A stretch of DNA of 64,000 nucleotides from Eublepharis macularius. Lineage: Eukaryota > Chordata > Lepidosauria > Squamata > Eublepharidae. Under the pieces are notes generated by a model. The model made no database searches. It was not told where the DNA came from and was given only the letters and a program-made list of their open reading frames with translations. The stretch spans positions 22,379,232 to 22,443,231 of the forward strand of contig NC_072794.1 of the NCBI RefSeq assembly GCF_028583425.1, in the 5' to 3' direction. Shown one piece after another: positions 1 through 11,600 of the stretch. Every line of letters starts with the position of its first letter. Positions within the stretch are counted from its first letter, which is position 1. Made by a program: the position numbers and the translations under genes.

Positions 1-654
1 TGCCAGTTTTCACACGTGCAGTTTTGAGAAGCCCTTTGCAAACCTGTTTGGCAGATGTTCACATCTTTCGGTGCTGAAGTGAACAGACCCAGGGATCAGC
101 TCATATCTGATTATCAGAGCTGAACATGGAAAATGTGACAAAATGCATTCAGCATGAAATTTGCAGCATACTGGATTTTATATCGTGTCTTTATGTTTGC
201 CTTCTGGCTTATCGGCCTAGCTATTTTCCCTACTATTTAACTGTGTTTTATGGTCATGGTATAATCTTTCTGTAGCTGTTGTGCCATATACCCCCAGAGC
301 TGGTCCCATCCCATCTTTACTGTAAAATTTCAAGGGTATTACTATGTGTATATCCAGTAACCATGCCCCCTTACTACCAATCATGGGAGACTATTAAAGT
401 GACTCCATGAGATTTGCATTACAAACTTCTTATGGCCCTTAAAGAGCTGTCTGATGCAACAAATGTAGCACAGATTAAGTTTTATTTATTAAATTCTATG
501 ATAGAGGCACTGAAGAAGTGCTAGAAAAAGAAGATGGAAATCTCGTATAGAAATATAATTAATCATGTTTAGAAGTAAAAATCATTTTTATTCGTTTTTT
601 AAAATGTTTAGAGTAAATTGAACTGATACATGTGCCTGGAATATTTGAAAGCAA
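1..654. other. Intergenic, nothing recognised
   Basis: AT-rich; no coding or repeat signature that I can support. Confidence 0.5.
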
Positions 655-872
655 GTGTGGTGTCATCATTAGAGTGTCAAACTAGAAAGACCTGGGTTCA
701 AATCCTCGCTGTGCCTTGAAAGCTTGTTGGGTGACTTTGAGCCAGTCACACACTCTCAGCCTAACTTACCTCACAGGGCTGTTGTGAGGGTAAAATGGAG
801 AAGACGAGAAGGATGTAAAACTGTTTTCAGCCCCCATTGGGGTATAAATGAAGTAAATAAATTTTTTTAAAA
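655..872 (+). repeat. Sauria-type tRNA-derived SINE
   Basis: AGTGTGGTGTCATCATTAG, GGGTTCAAATCC, GGGTGACTTTGAGCCAGTCA, CCTCACAGGGCTGTTGTGAG and a GGGTATAAATGAAGTAAAT tail in order. Confidence 0.75.
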
Positions 873-2104
873 ATCCAACAATGAACCAAGGAATATTGCA
901 CTGGCCTACACAAGTGGCAGACACATGTTTGGATGATTCTTTTCTACTGATTGTGATTCAGTAGCCTCACAGAAGTTTTAACTTCATCTACCAGTGAACT
1001 TATGGGAGTATTTTCCATGTAAGATAAAACAAATGTCCAGTGGATCTGAACCTCAAAAGGTTACGGGTGAGTGCCAGCCATCCCAAATGTGCAGAAAATC
1101 ATCAGTGGATTTTGAACCACTTAACATACTGATAAGAAAGGTTCCCATACATTAATCACTGAACCACATTAGTTTGAAGGAATTCTTGTGTGAACAAACA
1201 TACAGTAAACATATATCTGTGGCACCTTACATCTCAAGGCTCCGTGGCACGTCAAAAAAGCCCTTCAGCACCATTACATTTACATTGTCTTCCTTGAATT
1301 GGAACAATCCTAAGTAGATCTACTCAGAAGTAAGTCCTGGGTTATTTAGTGAGAGAAGCCTGTGGTGCAGTGATCCCCAACATAGCGTCCTTTTATGTAT
1401 TTCCTGGTGCCCATTTCATTCATCCCAAATAACCTCTTCCTCAAACCAAAGATCCAATCCTGGCTTTCCTCTCCTCATTGGAACAGGAGGTGCTTCAGGA
1501 AACCCCAAAAGAAATCACCTTTATGTCAGCAGGGAGGAAGCACACATTTGGAAATGGTATCATTGTAAGAAAACTCTTTTTTTGGAACTCCCCAACATTT
1601 TGTGACTGGCCCTATGGCAGCCATTTTGTGGCGATGCTCACTGCTTACCTCCAAAATCCAGAAATGTCCACCGACTCAACAAGGAAGGGGCCTCCCGCTC
1701 TGAGAAGTCACAGAACCAGAGGGGACACTTCCAGGAAAGTGCAGCCTAAGATTGACAGGGTGTAATTGTATTTTAATCCATCTTTTCAGTCAAAATCAGT
1801 TCCCCAAAACAGCTTTAACACATGTAATCGCGTTATTCTGTGAGGAGGGAATTCTGAGCTGGATTGGGATCCAAGCTTTCAGGGAAGGGGCTGGCTACTT
1901 CCTGCCTTCCCTTTGAGGGTCCCATCCAGAAGACACACTGCCTTTTGATGTTAAAGTCACAAAAGCTAAAACAGAATGATTTCAAACCAGGCTGCATTCA
2001 ATTTTGTCATGTGCTGTAGCTAATTCGAATGTTGCCCTGACAACATCTGAGAATCATGCAGTAATTAGTGAAACATAGTGTCGAGGTACTGAATATTGTT
2101 CTAC
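873..2104. other. Intergenic, nothing recognised
   Basis: A short 95-codon frame at 1478-1765 shows no domain or splice pattern and I do not call it. Confidence 0.45.
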
Positions 2105-2292
2105 CCACTGGTCACGTTTTTATTCTGCCTTTCCTTCAAGAAGCTCGGGGTGGTTATACAGGTTTCTCCTTCCGTTGTTTTCATCAGAACAAGGAGTCTG
2201 AAAGACAGCAGCTTGCTTAAGGCCGCAGGAGGTGAAAGCATATCTCTCTAGTCCTATATCAGCTCTCTAACCACTACACCACACTGGCTTCT
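2105..2292 (-). repeat. Sauria-type SINE, minus strand
   Basis: Ends with TCTCTAACCACTACACCACA and CTGGCTT, complement of the SINE head; body diverged. Confidence 0.6.
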
Positions 2293-2399
2293 GTCCAGAA
2301 GAAGCAGATCTCTCTATGGAGTCTCTCTCAAACTGTGCGCGTGTGTTTGTGAAAAATGTAAAACAGTGAAGCTCCTGGACTGACTCCTAATTGAAGTGT

Positions 2400-2880
2400 C
2401 TCAAACCTCCCAGTGGGAGGTAGGCTCATTGGGAGGTAGACCTGGCACTCATCTTGCTTGTTGTCCTCGCATGCACTCCTGGGCTATGCAATGATATCAC
2501 TTCTGGGAAGTGACATCATTGCGCAGGGCATCATGCTGCCCCTGGGAGCACTCCCACGCTCCTCAGCGGGCTGATTTCGGCCCCAAATGGGACCAATTTG
2601 GCCCACTGCAGAGCATAGGAGAGCTGCCAGGAGGGCCCTAGAGAGCTCCTGTGCTTCACAGTCCCAAATTAAGCCCCAAACGGGCCCGATTTGGCCTGTT
2701 TGGGGCACAAATTGGCCCACTGCAGCACACAGGAGCGTGCAGTGCCACCTGGGAGTGCACCTTGGGAAGCACATCCCCCTCCGTTTCCCCCCCCCACTGG
2801 CCAGGTAAGTGGTGGCAGGGACAGAAGGTGGGAGTGGGGGATCCCCTGCCCCCAGTGGGGGACTGGCAACCCTAACCCAT
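2400..2880. repeat. GC-rich repeat with internal near-duplications, unidentified
   Basis: The words TTTGGCCCACTGCAGAGCA and ATTGGCCCACTGCAGCACA occur 110 bases apart, as do CCCCAAATGGG and CCCCAAACGGG. The stretch ends CTGGCAACCCTAACCC. All open frames here look like by-products of composition. Confidence 0.4.
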
Positions 2881-2884
2881 GTTG

Positions 2885-3330
2885 ATGCTCGGAGGACATG
2901 CTCTCCACTTGCCTTGAGCCTTCTGCCTAAGGGTAAACTGCCTTTTTATTTAGACTCCTTGGTTAGCCCAAAGTTATGTAGACCCTTTATGCACTGACGA
3001 CTCAATTGCCTCTTTTCAATAATATTGCTGGATCGTCAGATCGGTTAGGCCCTTGTCCTCTCCAGTCAGTCGACTCTCTTGTACATATTCTCTTGCAGTG
3101 TCCTTATGTATCTCAGTCTAGGCTAAAATGGATTATGCCATGCTTTGATAAATGGACTATATTTCTTCTAGCGACATTAGAGCAAAAGGTTCAATACCTC
3201 TTAGAGGATTCTGATCCTAAACATACTTATTTTGTTGTTTGATTTCTAGAGGCTGCAGAGAACTGTTGAAGAGAGGTGTTTTTAGATACGGCGGGCTTTA
3301 TTTAAGTTTTTCAGTTTTATTGTTCAAGAC
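2885..3330 (+). repeat. LINE remnant (C-terminal end of RT ORF)
   Basis: 3006-3242 translates with VDSLVHILLQCPYVSQSRLKW, the Cys/His pattern (HxLLxCP) found after the RT domain in CR1/L2/RTE-type LINEs. Only the last 80 codons or so are recognisable. Confidence 0.45.
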
Positions 3331-3554
3331 TTTAGTCTAAGAACAGGGGGATGAAAAGAAAGATTTCCTTTGTAGAATGGCAGGCACAGGCTTTCTGAGA
3401 CAAAGTAGGCCATTTCTTCTGCAATCCTATACAGAAATCAAAGGGTTTAGACTGGAATTTCTGCATAGGGTTGCATTGTACAGAAAGCAGCGCGCAACCC
3501 TAAGCAAGTCTACTCTGAAGTCATTTTTTATTAAATGACACTTACTGCCTGGAA

Positions 3555-3685
3555 AGTTTTAGGTTGGTAGCCGTGCTGGTCTGCAGTAGAACAGCAGGAT
3601 TTGAATTCAGTGGCACCTTAGAGACCATCAAGACTGGTTGGTCTTATAGTCTTTAAGGTGCCACTGGGCTGAAATTCTGCTGCCT
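3555..3685. repeat. Short fold-back repeat (family A type)
   Basis: TTGAATTCAGTGGCACCTTA and its near complement (AAGGTGCCACTGGGCTGAA) face each other around 3635. Confidence 0.5.
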
Positions 3686-3734
3686 GGAAAGCGTTCTTGG
3701 GATTGCAGTCATAGATTACTAATATGGTTGTTGT

Positions 3735-3994
3735 CAGGGCTTTTTTTCTGGGAAAAGAGGTGGTGGAACTCAGTGGGTTGCCCTCGGAGAAAATGGTCAC
3801 ATGGCTGGTGGCCCCGCCCCCTGATCTTCAGACAGAGGGGAGTTTAGATTGCCCTCCGCGCCGCTGAGCGGCGTGGAGGGCAATCTAAACTCCCCTCTGT
3901 CTGGAGATCAGGGGGCGGGGCCACCAGCCATGTGACCATTTTCAAGAGGTTCCGGAACTCCGTTCCACCACGTTCCTGCTGAAAAAAAGCCCTG
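3735..3994 (+). mobile_element. hAT-like fold-back MITE, copy 1
   Basis: Starts CAGGGCTTTTTTTC and ends GAAAAAAAGCCCTG; GTTGTTGT is duplicated on both sides (3727-3734, 3995-4002). The inside is a long palindrome around GCCCTCCGCGCCGC.. with arms containing GGTGGCCCCGCCCCCTG. No coding capacity. 8-bp duplications and CAGGG ends fit hAT. Confidence 0.85.
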
Positions 3995-4002
3995 GTTGTT
4001 GT

Positions 4003-7000
4003 GAATTTGTATAATTGGTGTGTGTATGCATAAGGTATTCCAATTGCACAAATTATAAATATAGTCATAAAGAAACACACAAAAATAAACAGACGTGTGA
4101 AAATTTAAAGTCAGATTTTTGTAACATCCTTGTCAATGCTCATTCTCCATTCACATGCACCCATTCGTGTAAGTTTGCTCTCACAAGCTCAGCTTGTACC
4201 CCATTCATACATGAACCACATACCCCATTCATACTTACCACTTATCCCTCCCCTTCCTTGCACATTTGTAGACAGCCATCAATAACCAAGGTCACTGCTA
4301 ATATACAATTGGTAACATTGTACAGTTAAAATATTTGCAACTACAGTATCATTTATGGAGATTCTTATTTCTCAACCTTTGTTGGTGGAATTCCTTTGCA
4401 GGATATTAGCGGCAGCGTCAAGGAAAGTGTGACAGGCTGTGTGCACAAACGCATCCAAAGATAAGTCTATGGAATTTGGTTGGGATTTTTGCAAGTGTCC
4501 TACCTTCAGTCATGAAAGAGTTAAATTGTTATTCTGTTTGTTTAGTCAGATAGCTAAGCATAGGACCACTTAGGCCTGGGGGCGGGGGCGGGGAGTTCCT
4601 GCATAGAAAGAGGAGTCTTTAGTCTTAATGAAGGAATCTAGGATTGTCTATTGGATGGGCCAGTTTATTGGGGTGCAATTAGCAACATATACTAAGGTTT
4701 TATTGCTCTTCTTTTCAGTCAGTCTAAGGGCTAAGCTACAAGTGACTAATGACACTTGAATGGCAAGTGGATCGCGTGGAGAGCAAGTGGAGGGCAAGTG
4801 AACAGGGAGCATTACACTTGCCTGGCAAGTGAACAGACTCACGTGTATTCCTCCCTGTTCACTTGCCCTCCACTTGCACTCTACTGGCAAGTGAACAGGG
4901 AGGAATACACATGAGTCTGTTCACTTGCCAGGCAAGTGTAATTCGTCACTTGTAGCTTGGCTCTCAGTTTCTCTCTCTAAGCTCCTAGTCTAGCCATCAA
5001 GATGTAGTTATTTAGCTCTTCTTTATTTTTCTTACCAAATGTACCCTTTTTCCTTGTTATGTAGTAAAGTATTTTTATAGAGCTAAACCCACAGAAGTCT
5101 GCCTACTTATTTCCAATGCGCTGTTATCAAACTCTGCGACCTTACGTACCCCTTTTTAACCTACACCTGTCAACCAATTTTCATGCTCGCTCTTCTCCGT
5201 TCTGTTTTCTACCAGATGCCACTTCCATCAGATCAGAAATTGTCACTTAAAAGTAGCATTGATCTTTTTGAAGCAGCTTAATATGAAGAAGTCAGAAAAA
5301 TTTCCACGTGCTCAACCTGTGTGCACCAGATGTCTGTTAATGGCACAGCAGCATGGCCAAAAAAAGGGGGGGGCGGCAACCTGAAGTAGATTTCTTGTGA
5401 ATGTTTCCTTGCTGATCAATAGAGTTAGGCCCAAAGAAGATGAGACCGAAGAACCACATGTCTGTATCTAAAGTAGGAACGGGGGCCTATTTACTAAAAC
5501 CAGAACATGCAGGTAAGAGGAGCTTGTAGGCAAGGGGAGGTCTGTGGTGCAGAGCATCAGGGCAGGACATGTGCGTCCTGCACTCTGCAGTTAGGACAGT
5601 CCGGTTTCCTCAAGTTATATATATCTTGGACCTTGTGGACCAATTGATCCAGTAAGGGAGGCTTCCTAGGGCTCAGCTTAAATAGGCTGGGAGAAAAATT
5701 GGTCTCAGTTGCACTTCCAGCAGGTGCTGAAGTCCCTAAGACTGCAATGGGGATTGGCCAGAATCTTGCAAGGAAGTACTATGCGTAGCACCGTGCTTTG
5801 AATCTACAGGGAGGTTGCGTGTGGCCTGTCTGGCACTTTGCCTCCTTTGTGCCACCTTAGCCTGGGCTTTCCACCACCACTGTTCCTGAGGAGTGGGAGA
5901 GGGTCCTGGGGGAGGGGGATACAGACCCAGGTTCAAGTCCTGCCCAGCAGAGGCCTAGCAGCTAACTTGTCTCTGGCAGGCTCTGACAATGTGGACTCTG
6001 ATGCCACTCGTACATCCTCAACTGGTACCTCTACAGTGCTGGGACCCTCTGATCCTCCACAAATCCTCACCTGGGCTGCTTCTGGAGGATTCGGAGATGG
6101 AGTACCTGAGCAGATCAGAGGGGGTAATGACAAGGGGAGTTCTGCCCTGCGGAGAATGCTGAGAAGGGGAAACTAAACTCTGCCCTTCTCCTCTACCACC
6201 TCTTGATCTGCTCTATTCTTTTGTAAATCTCTTCCAGATGAGATACAATAGTGAAATAAGAGAGGCTGAACGAACAGGGAAGCGATAGAATGCAGCAATT
6301 TAAAGCTAAGAAGCAGGTCAGGTTTAGTTCCTCGTGCCCGTTTTGTTAAAAAAAAGACCTTTCCCCACCTTCCTCAAATATGAATGGGTGGACATGTATA
6401 CAAATGCACATGGATCCCCCACCACTACTAGTTTGGCCCCCAGCATTTCAGATCTCGATAAGCGCATCTTGTTTGGACATACTGCCTCTTCCTAGTACTC
6501 CATCGCCAGCCAGTAAAAAGCAGTTGCGAACCTTCACAAAGTAAAAGGGGAAAACTGCATTTCAACCTAGCATTGGATGTGGATCTTAAAAGAACCTTGT
6601 AGCTCTCCCAAGTTAAAAGGTCGGACCAGGATATCTCGCTGTATTTGGTGGTACCTTTTATATGTTTGTCTGAGTTTCTCCAGTGTGCTCCCAGTGGCAC
6701 TGATAAGAGCAGGATTAAGTTTACACCGGTGAAAAGTTACATTAGCCAAACGTGATAGAAAGATATACCTGGGCCAGGGTTTCACCTTGGCCGTGTAGGC
6801 TGAGCTGCATGCACCACAGCCAATCCCATTTCTCTTAGACCAAGAGCCATCCGTCTTTTCATGCACAGGACCCACCTTTAATCAAAGGCTGCACCACTGT
6901 TGAGTTTTGTACCATATTTGCTGTTCGCTTTTCTTTCAGGTTCTGAGAGCAAGAGATCACTAGTCTTTAACCCTTTAATAGCACTACAGAAGGGACAACA

Positions 7001-7104
7001 GGTTCTGCGTTTCATAGACTGGTGAGAAACGCTAAACCAATCTCTCTCTGAGCCCCTGCCTGCAAGGGTGAGCTTGGTGGCTGATAGAGACAAGACATTT
7101 TCTG
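4003..7104. other. Intergenic, one MITE and unassigned sequence
   Basis: Apart from the fold-back element at 4728-4963 I recognise nothing firmly. 5520-6180 has a run of open frame rich in Ser/Gly/Pro and a TATATAT box and could be an old element leader, but the support is weak. 6430-7100 may be LINE body leading into the 3' end at 7105. Confidence 0.4.
4728..4963. mobile_element. Fold-back MITE with GCTAAGCTACAAGTGA ends
   Basis: Imperfect palindrome about 235 bp long: GGGCTAAGCTACAAGTGA at the left and its near complement at the right, and many internal GGCAAGTG repeats. No coding capacity; target duplication not clear. Confidence 0.65.
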
Positions 7105-7430
7105 TGGTGGCCCCTCATCTTTGAAATGCCCTCCATCTTGAGGCTTGCCTGATGTTTACCTTACTGTCCTTTAGACACCAAGTTAATATGTTTTCTTTTA
7201 CCAGGCTTTTAACTGAGAGCTTCCATCTCTTTAAGCTGTCGTCATAGACTGAGGACTGTTTTATAAATATCATTTTAGGGGACTGAATGTTGTTTTATGC
7301 TGTTTTATGGCTTTTTAAATGACTTGTTTTAATACTGGTGTTTCTAATGTTTTATAAAGATTTTATTATATTGTTTTTTTACTTCTTGAGCTCCAGGGCT
7401 CTGGAGAGGCAAAATATATCTCTTTAAAAT
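7105..7430 (+). repeat. LINE 3' end (CR1/L2-type)
   Basis: TCATCTTTGAAATGCCCTCC, then a T-rich 3' UTR (TGTTTTATGCTGTTTTATGG) as in the elements at 13935 and 41515. Confidence 0.5.
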
Positions 7431-7434
7431 AATA

Positions 7435-7662
7435 TTATTAACTTCAGTTATACTCCACCTTTCTCCCCAAGGGGACCCAAAGTGGCTTACATAATTCTCT
7501 ATTCTTCCAGTTTATCCCCACAACAACCGTGTGAGGTAGGTTAGGCTGAGTGTATGTGACTGGCTCAAGGTCACTCAGTGAGCTTCCTTGGCAGAGCAGG
7601 GATTCAAACCTTGTTCTCCCAGATCCTGGTCTGGTACTCTAACCACTACACAACATTGCCTC
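7435..7662 (-). repeat. Sauria-type SINE, minus strand
   Basis: TACTCCACCTTTCTCCCCAA, AACCGTGTGAGGTAGGTTAG, GGCTCAAGGTCACTCAGTGA, GGATTCAAACC, TAACCACTACACAACATTGC: the full unit in reverse complement. Confidence 0.75.
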
Positions 7663-8395
7663 TTCTTTGCTTTCCCCCCTGTACATCTCTCTGTCTTCCT
7701 CTGGTGTTTTCCTATCACAACCTTCTCCCCAAAAAAAGAAAAGAAAAAAGGTGGATCACACCAAAGTAACTCCACTGTTATGATGTAACCAACTTATGGG
7801 CCCCCATTAACCATCTGAAGACCAATGCTCTACTTTCTTTATACCACCAGGCCAGACCCTGGTGTAAGGTCTTAACCTGGTTCCCCCCCGGTATCCAAGC
7901 ACAGAACACTTTATTTCTGAAAGTTTCATCTAGCCAAGCTACATGACTGATCTTCATTTTTGTTAGCCTATGAACGTAACTGTGTCCATGGCAGAACGGA
8001 GCTAGTGCTGGGTGTTTGGACAATGTAGGACAGCCCGAGTTGGCTGTTAAGAGAACTCTCTCTAGTTGCCCTCAACACAGTGTCAGTTTTCTTTAACAAG
8101 TCAGCCATGTAGTATATTAGCACATTATTCAGATTTTTGTTTTAGGTATTCCCAAACTGGCATATCTCCAGAAGAAGGAAGATGATTTGGCCATGGTGTG
8201 TAATGTTTCCAGTTTCCAGTCCCAGTTTTCAAACCGTTGGAAAACTACCGGTGCAGACTCTGTTTCATTTCTTCTTTTTTAACACGAAAGGTTTCCTCTC
8301 AGCAGCTGCTGTGCACTGGCTTCCAGGTCTCGCAAGATGCTTAAGCATTTGCTTCATGCACTGACCTTTATGTACCTACCATTGTACAATGACTT

Positions 8396-8676
8396 CTAGT
8401 GAGTGGTTTCCTCTTCCTCTTCGCCTTCCCCTCCACCTTCACCTTCCTCATCCTCATCACTGGCGGTCAGGAATTCATATATGACTGCACAGACTCCCAA
8501 GAGCCAGGCCAGCACTGTGCCGGCCGAGAAGATGCAGAAGCCAATCAGACCCAGGAAGAGGTAATCTTGGTCGTCAAAATGGATGTAACACTTGTAATGG
8601 AGCTGTTCTGGGCCCTCTTCCAGCATACTTAAGCCATGCATGAAAGCTGGGCTGTAGCAGGTGGTGTTGTCTGCGT
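8396..8676 (-). CDS. LRRC52: LRRC52 exon 2 (transmembrane helix and acidic tail)
   Basis: Acceptor reads TTCCTCCACAG|AC on the minus strand (AG at 8678-8677). The exon codes the juxtamembrane segment with cysteines C241 and C264, the single membrane helix and a Glu/Asp/Gly-rich cytoplasmic tail ending at a TAG (8398-8396). The helix and the preceding YKCYIHFDDQDYLF stretch match the LRRC52 pattern. The tail is almost purely acidic. A fold-back repeat starts only about 40 bases upstream of the acceptor. Confidence 0.88.
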
Positions 8677-11600
8677 CTGTGGAGGAAACATAGGAATGAA
8701 AACAAGATTTGGCTTGTAGAAAAGAGCAAGAGTCCAGTAGCATCTATAAGACTAATAAAATTTGTGGCAGGGTATGAGCTTTCATGAGCCACAGCTCACT
8801 TCTTCAGATACCAATGAGCTGTAACTCATGAAAGCTCATACCCTGCCACAAATTTTATTAGTCTCATAGGTGTTACTGGACTCTTGCTCTTTTCTACTGT
8901 TACAGACAGACGAACATGGCTACCTATCTTGATCTAAGTCTTGGCTTGTATATAAAGACATGCCAATCAATCTATAAAGTATTGTACATTGCCCCACCAC
9001 ACCTCTTTTAGTTTGCCTCTAATATCTTCTGTTCTCTTGGTAATGATCCAGCCTACCAGTTCTGAAGGCCCTGCCAATGTCTGAGTGTGTGAGGTCCCCA
9101 GATGGTTGGTTTTAACTTTGAAGTCCTTCTGCCCTTTACACACGTGATCTGTGTGTTGTGTGTCAACAAGTTGCTTCCGATTTATGGTGATCCTATGAAT
9201 TAATGACCTTCAAAGATGTCGTATTATTGACTGCCTTACTCAGGTCTTACAAATGGAAAACTTGCTTTTATTGAATCAGTCCATTTCATACTTGTGAACT
9301 GCACATCTACCAAGAGAAACCAAGGAACATTCTAGGAGGAAGAATAATGAAAGATCACTTCTCCCAAAAAGGAGGTAAGAACACACCGAGTGACTGACCA
9401 TGTGCCCAAGAAGTATGTGTATTAATCTCCACATGAAACTGATTTGGTGTGGATGACTTCTGGAGTCAAAGGAGAAAAAAAATAGTGGAAACCCACAAAA
9501 AGGTCTACAGTTACGTATTTCAACAATAATGAAGTTAGATAAACTCCCAATAAGCATTTTGTATACATTGTGACAATGGAGTTTGTTGTAGTGACCACAT
9601 TAAGAATAACTACAGGAGAGGGGGCATGGCACAAAAAGGTCTGGGAAATCCAGATCTGGGTTTCAGGGATCCCCCCAAAAATCTAGGATTCCAGATTTAT
9701 TTGGCCATTATTCCCTACAGGGGAAACTATTCAGGGGTTATCGTGGGGGGGGGGGAGCATTTTTCAAGCAAATTCCACCAAATTTCCAGGGCATCTACTC
9801 CTGACTGTTCAATAAATAGCTCCCAAGTTTCAAGAAGATTGGACCCTGGGGTCCAGTTCTATGGGCCCCTGAAGAAGGTGTTCCCTGCCACTCTCCATTG
9901 TTTCCTATTGGGGGAAACATTTCTAAGCAGAAACACACACAGGGGAAAGACTGCCAATGACCAAAGGCATGCTCCCAAATGCAACTTCAATCCAGAGAAC
10001 CAAACTGAAGTTCCCCCCCAAACCTAAGTGCCCCCTGGATAACTGCCCAGCCATTCTTGCAGCTCAGAGATGCTCGTAGCTTAGCTGTCACCCAGTCCCT
10101 CCTGCAGCAGGTGTTTCAAGGTGGGGACCACCCACCAACCACAAGCCCTAAAAAGTAATGGCTTTGCCCACTTTCTTGGAGCACACGTTGGGGAATGGTG
10201 TTGAGAAAAGCCATAGGTGGCATGTCAAAAAGCTGCATATGGTTTCCAAGCCACTAAGGTAAAGGTAGTCCCCTGTGCAAGCACCGAGTCATTACTGACC
10301 TATGGGGGACATCGCATCACGATGTTTTCTTGGCAGACTTTTTACGGGGTGCTTTGCCATTGCCTTCCCCAGTCAGCTACACTTTACCCCCTGGAAACTG
10401 GGTACTCAAGCCACTATCACTGGTCTAATGACTGCCCCTTTCAAACATTGCATTCCTAGGGCTGTGTAACTGCGTGCATTTGGGACAAACAGCCTACATG
10501 CAATGCTCCCAATAGGTATGATTTCCGCTCCTCCTTCAAGAAGCAATGTGTGTATTTTCTGCCTTAGTACACATGTACCAGACACCAGTTTATTCTGGTG
10601 TACAGAATACATAGATGTGAGTTCTCTCCAGCTGCTGTGCACGTGGTACTCAATTTTTTTTCAAAGTTATATTTATTTTATTAATAGAAATAAAAGCCCA
10701 TAGAAAAGGCAGAAAACAAGAATAAAGAAAAAGTAAAGAAAGCTTACAAGCAAGAGAAAAGGGGAAAAAAAAAGAAAACAGAACTTGGAACTTAGAAAAG
10801 AAAAAGAACAATAATACATACTGCATTTTCATTCTTCTCTACATTATTTTAACAAAGTTACAATCTCTCCAAAATTTTCTTTTCCACTACTGCCTCCTCC
10901 CTTCTATTTGTTTTACATGCCCCCCCTTATCTTCTTAATGATCGAGACCACAAATCATCAAGCCACTAGTCCTCATTTCGTGCAGGAAGTCAATGAAGAG
11001 TTTCCAGTTAGCCAAAAAGATAGACAATGTTTTGTCTCTGATCAAAGCTGTAGGTTTCACCATTTCCACTAACATGGTACTCAATTTGAATTGGGATCAC
11101 CACATTTGTGACAAAAAGGTTTAACCGCCCCCCCCCCCCCATTTCCATGCCATTTTCCGCACCTGAAATAGTCCCGGCAGGCCTATTTGAAATACACATG
11201 GGTTTCTGCAACAGGCCAAATAGCACCTCCAGGACTGTTTTGCTCAAGGAAATGCCATAGTAGGGAGGCTGAAGCTGCTTCTCCACATGCGCTGTGGTCC
11301 CCCAATCTGAATCGAGCACTGCACAGGAATTGCAGAGAACCCGCAACTCACATCGGACCCCAGAACCACAGCTGTGTGCTCAATAATGGGGGAAGCTGCC
11401 TGAAGAACCCACTTGTGCAAGGTGTATAGTAGCGTTCAGATCGAGCCCCTGTGCTATCAATGCCATCTTGTACCAGCGGCTGACATGGAACAAGGTGTGT
11501 CTTATTTCGCTTCCAAAGGGAAAGAAGAGCCATGCCGCCTGATAAGCTTACACTGAGCATTAAAGTTTAACTGCTGCTCTCACAAAAGGCCCAGAGAAAT

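Noticed and set aside
5838-6176. Ser/Gly-rich 112-aa frame after a TATA-like box
   Set aside because: Could be an old LTR-element leader, but I see no terminal repeats, primer-binding site or gag motif.
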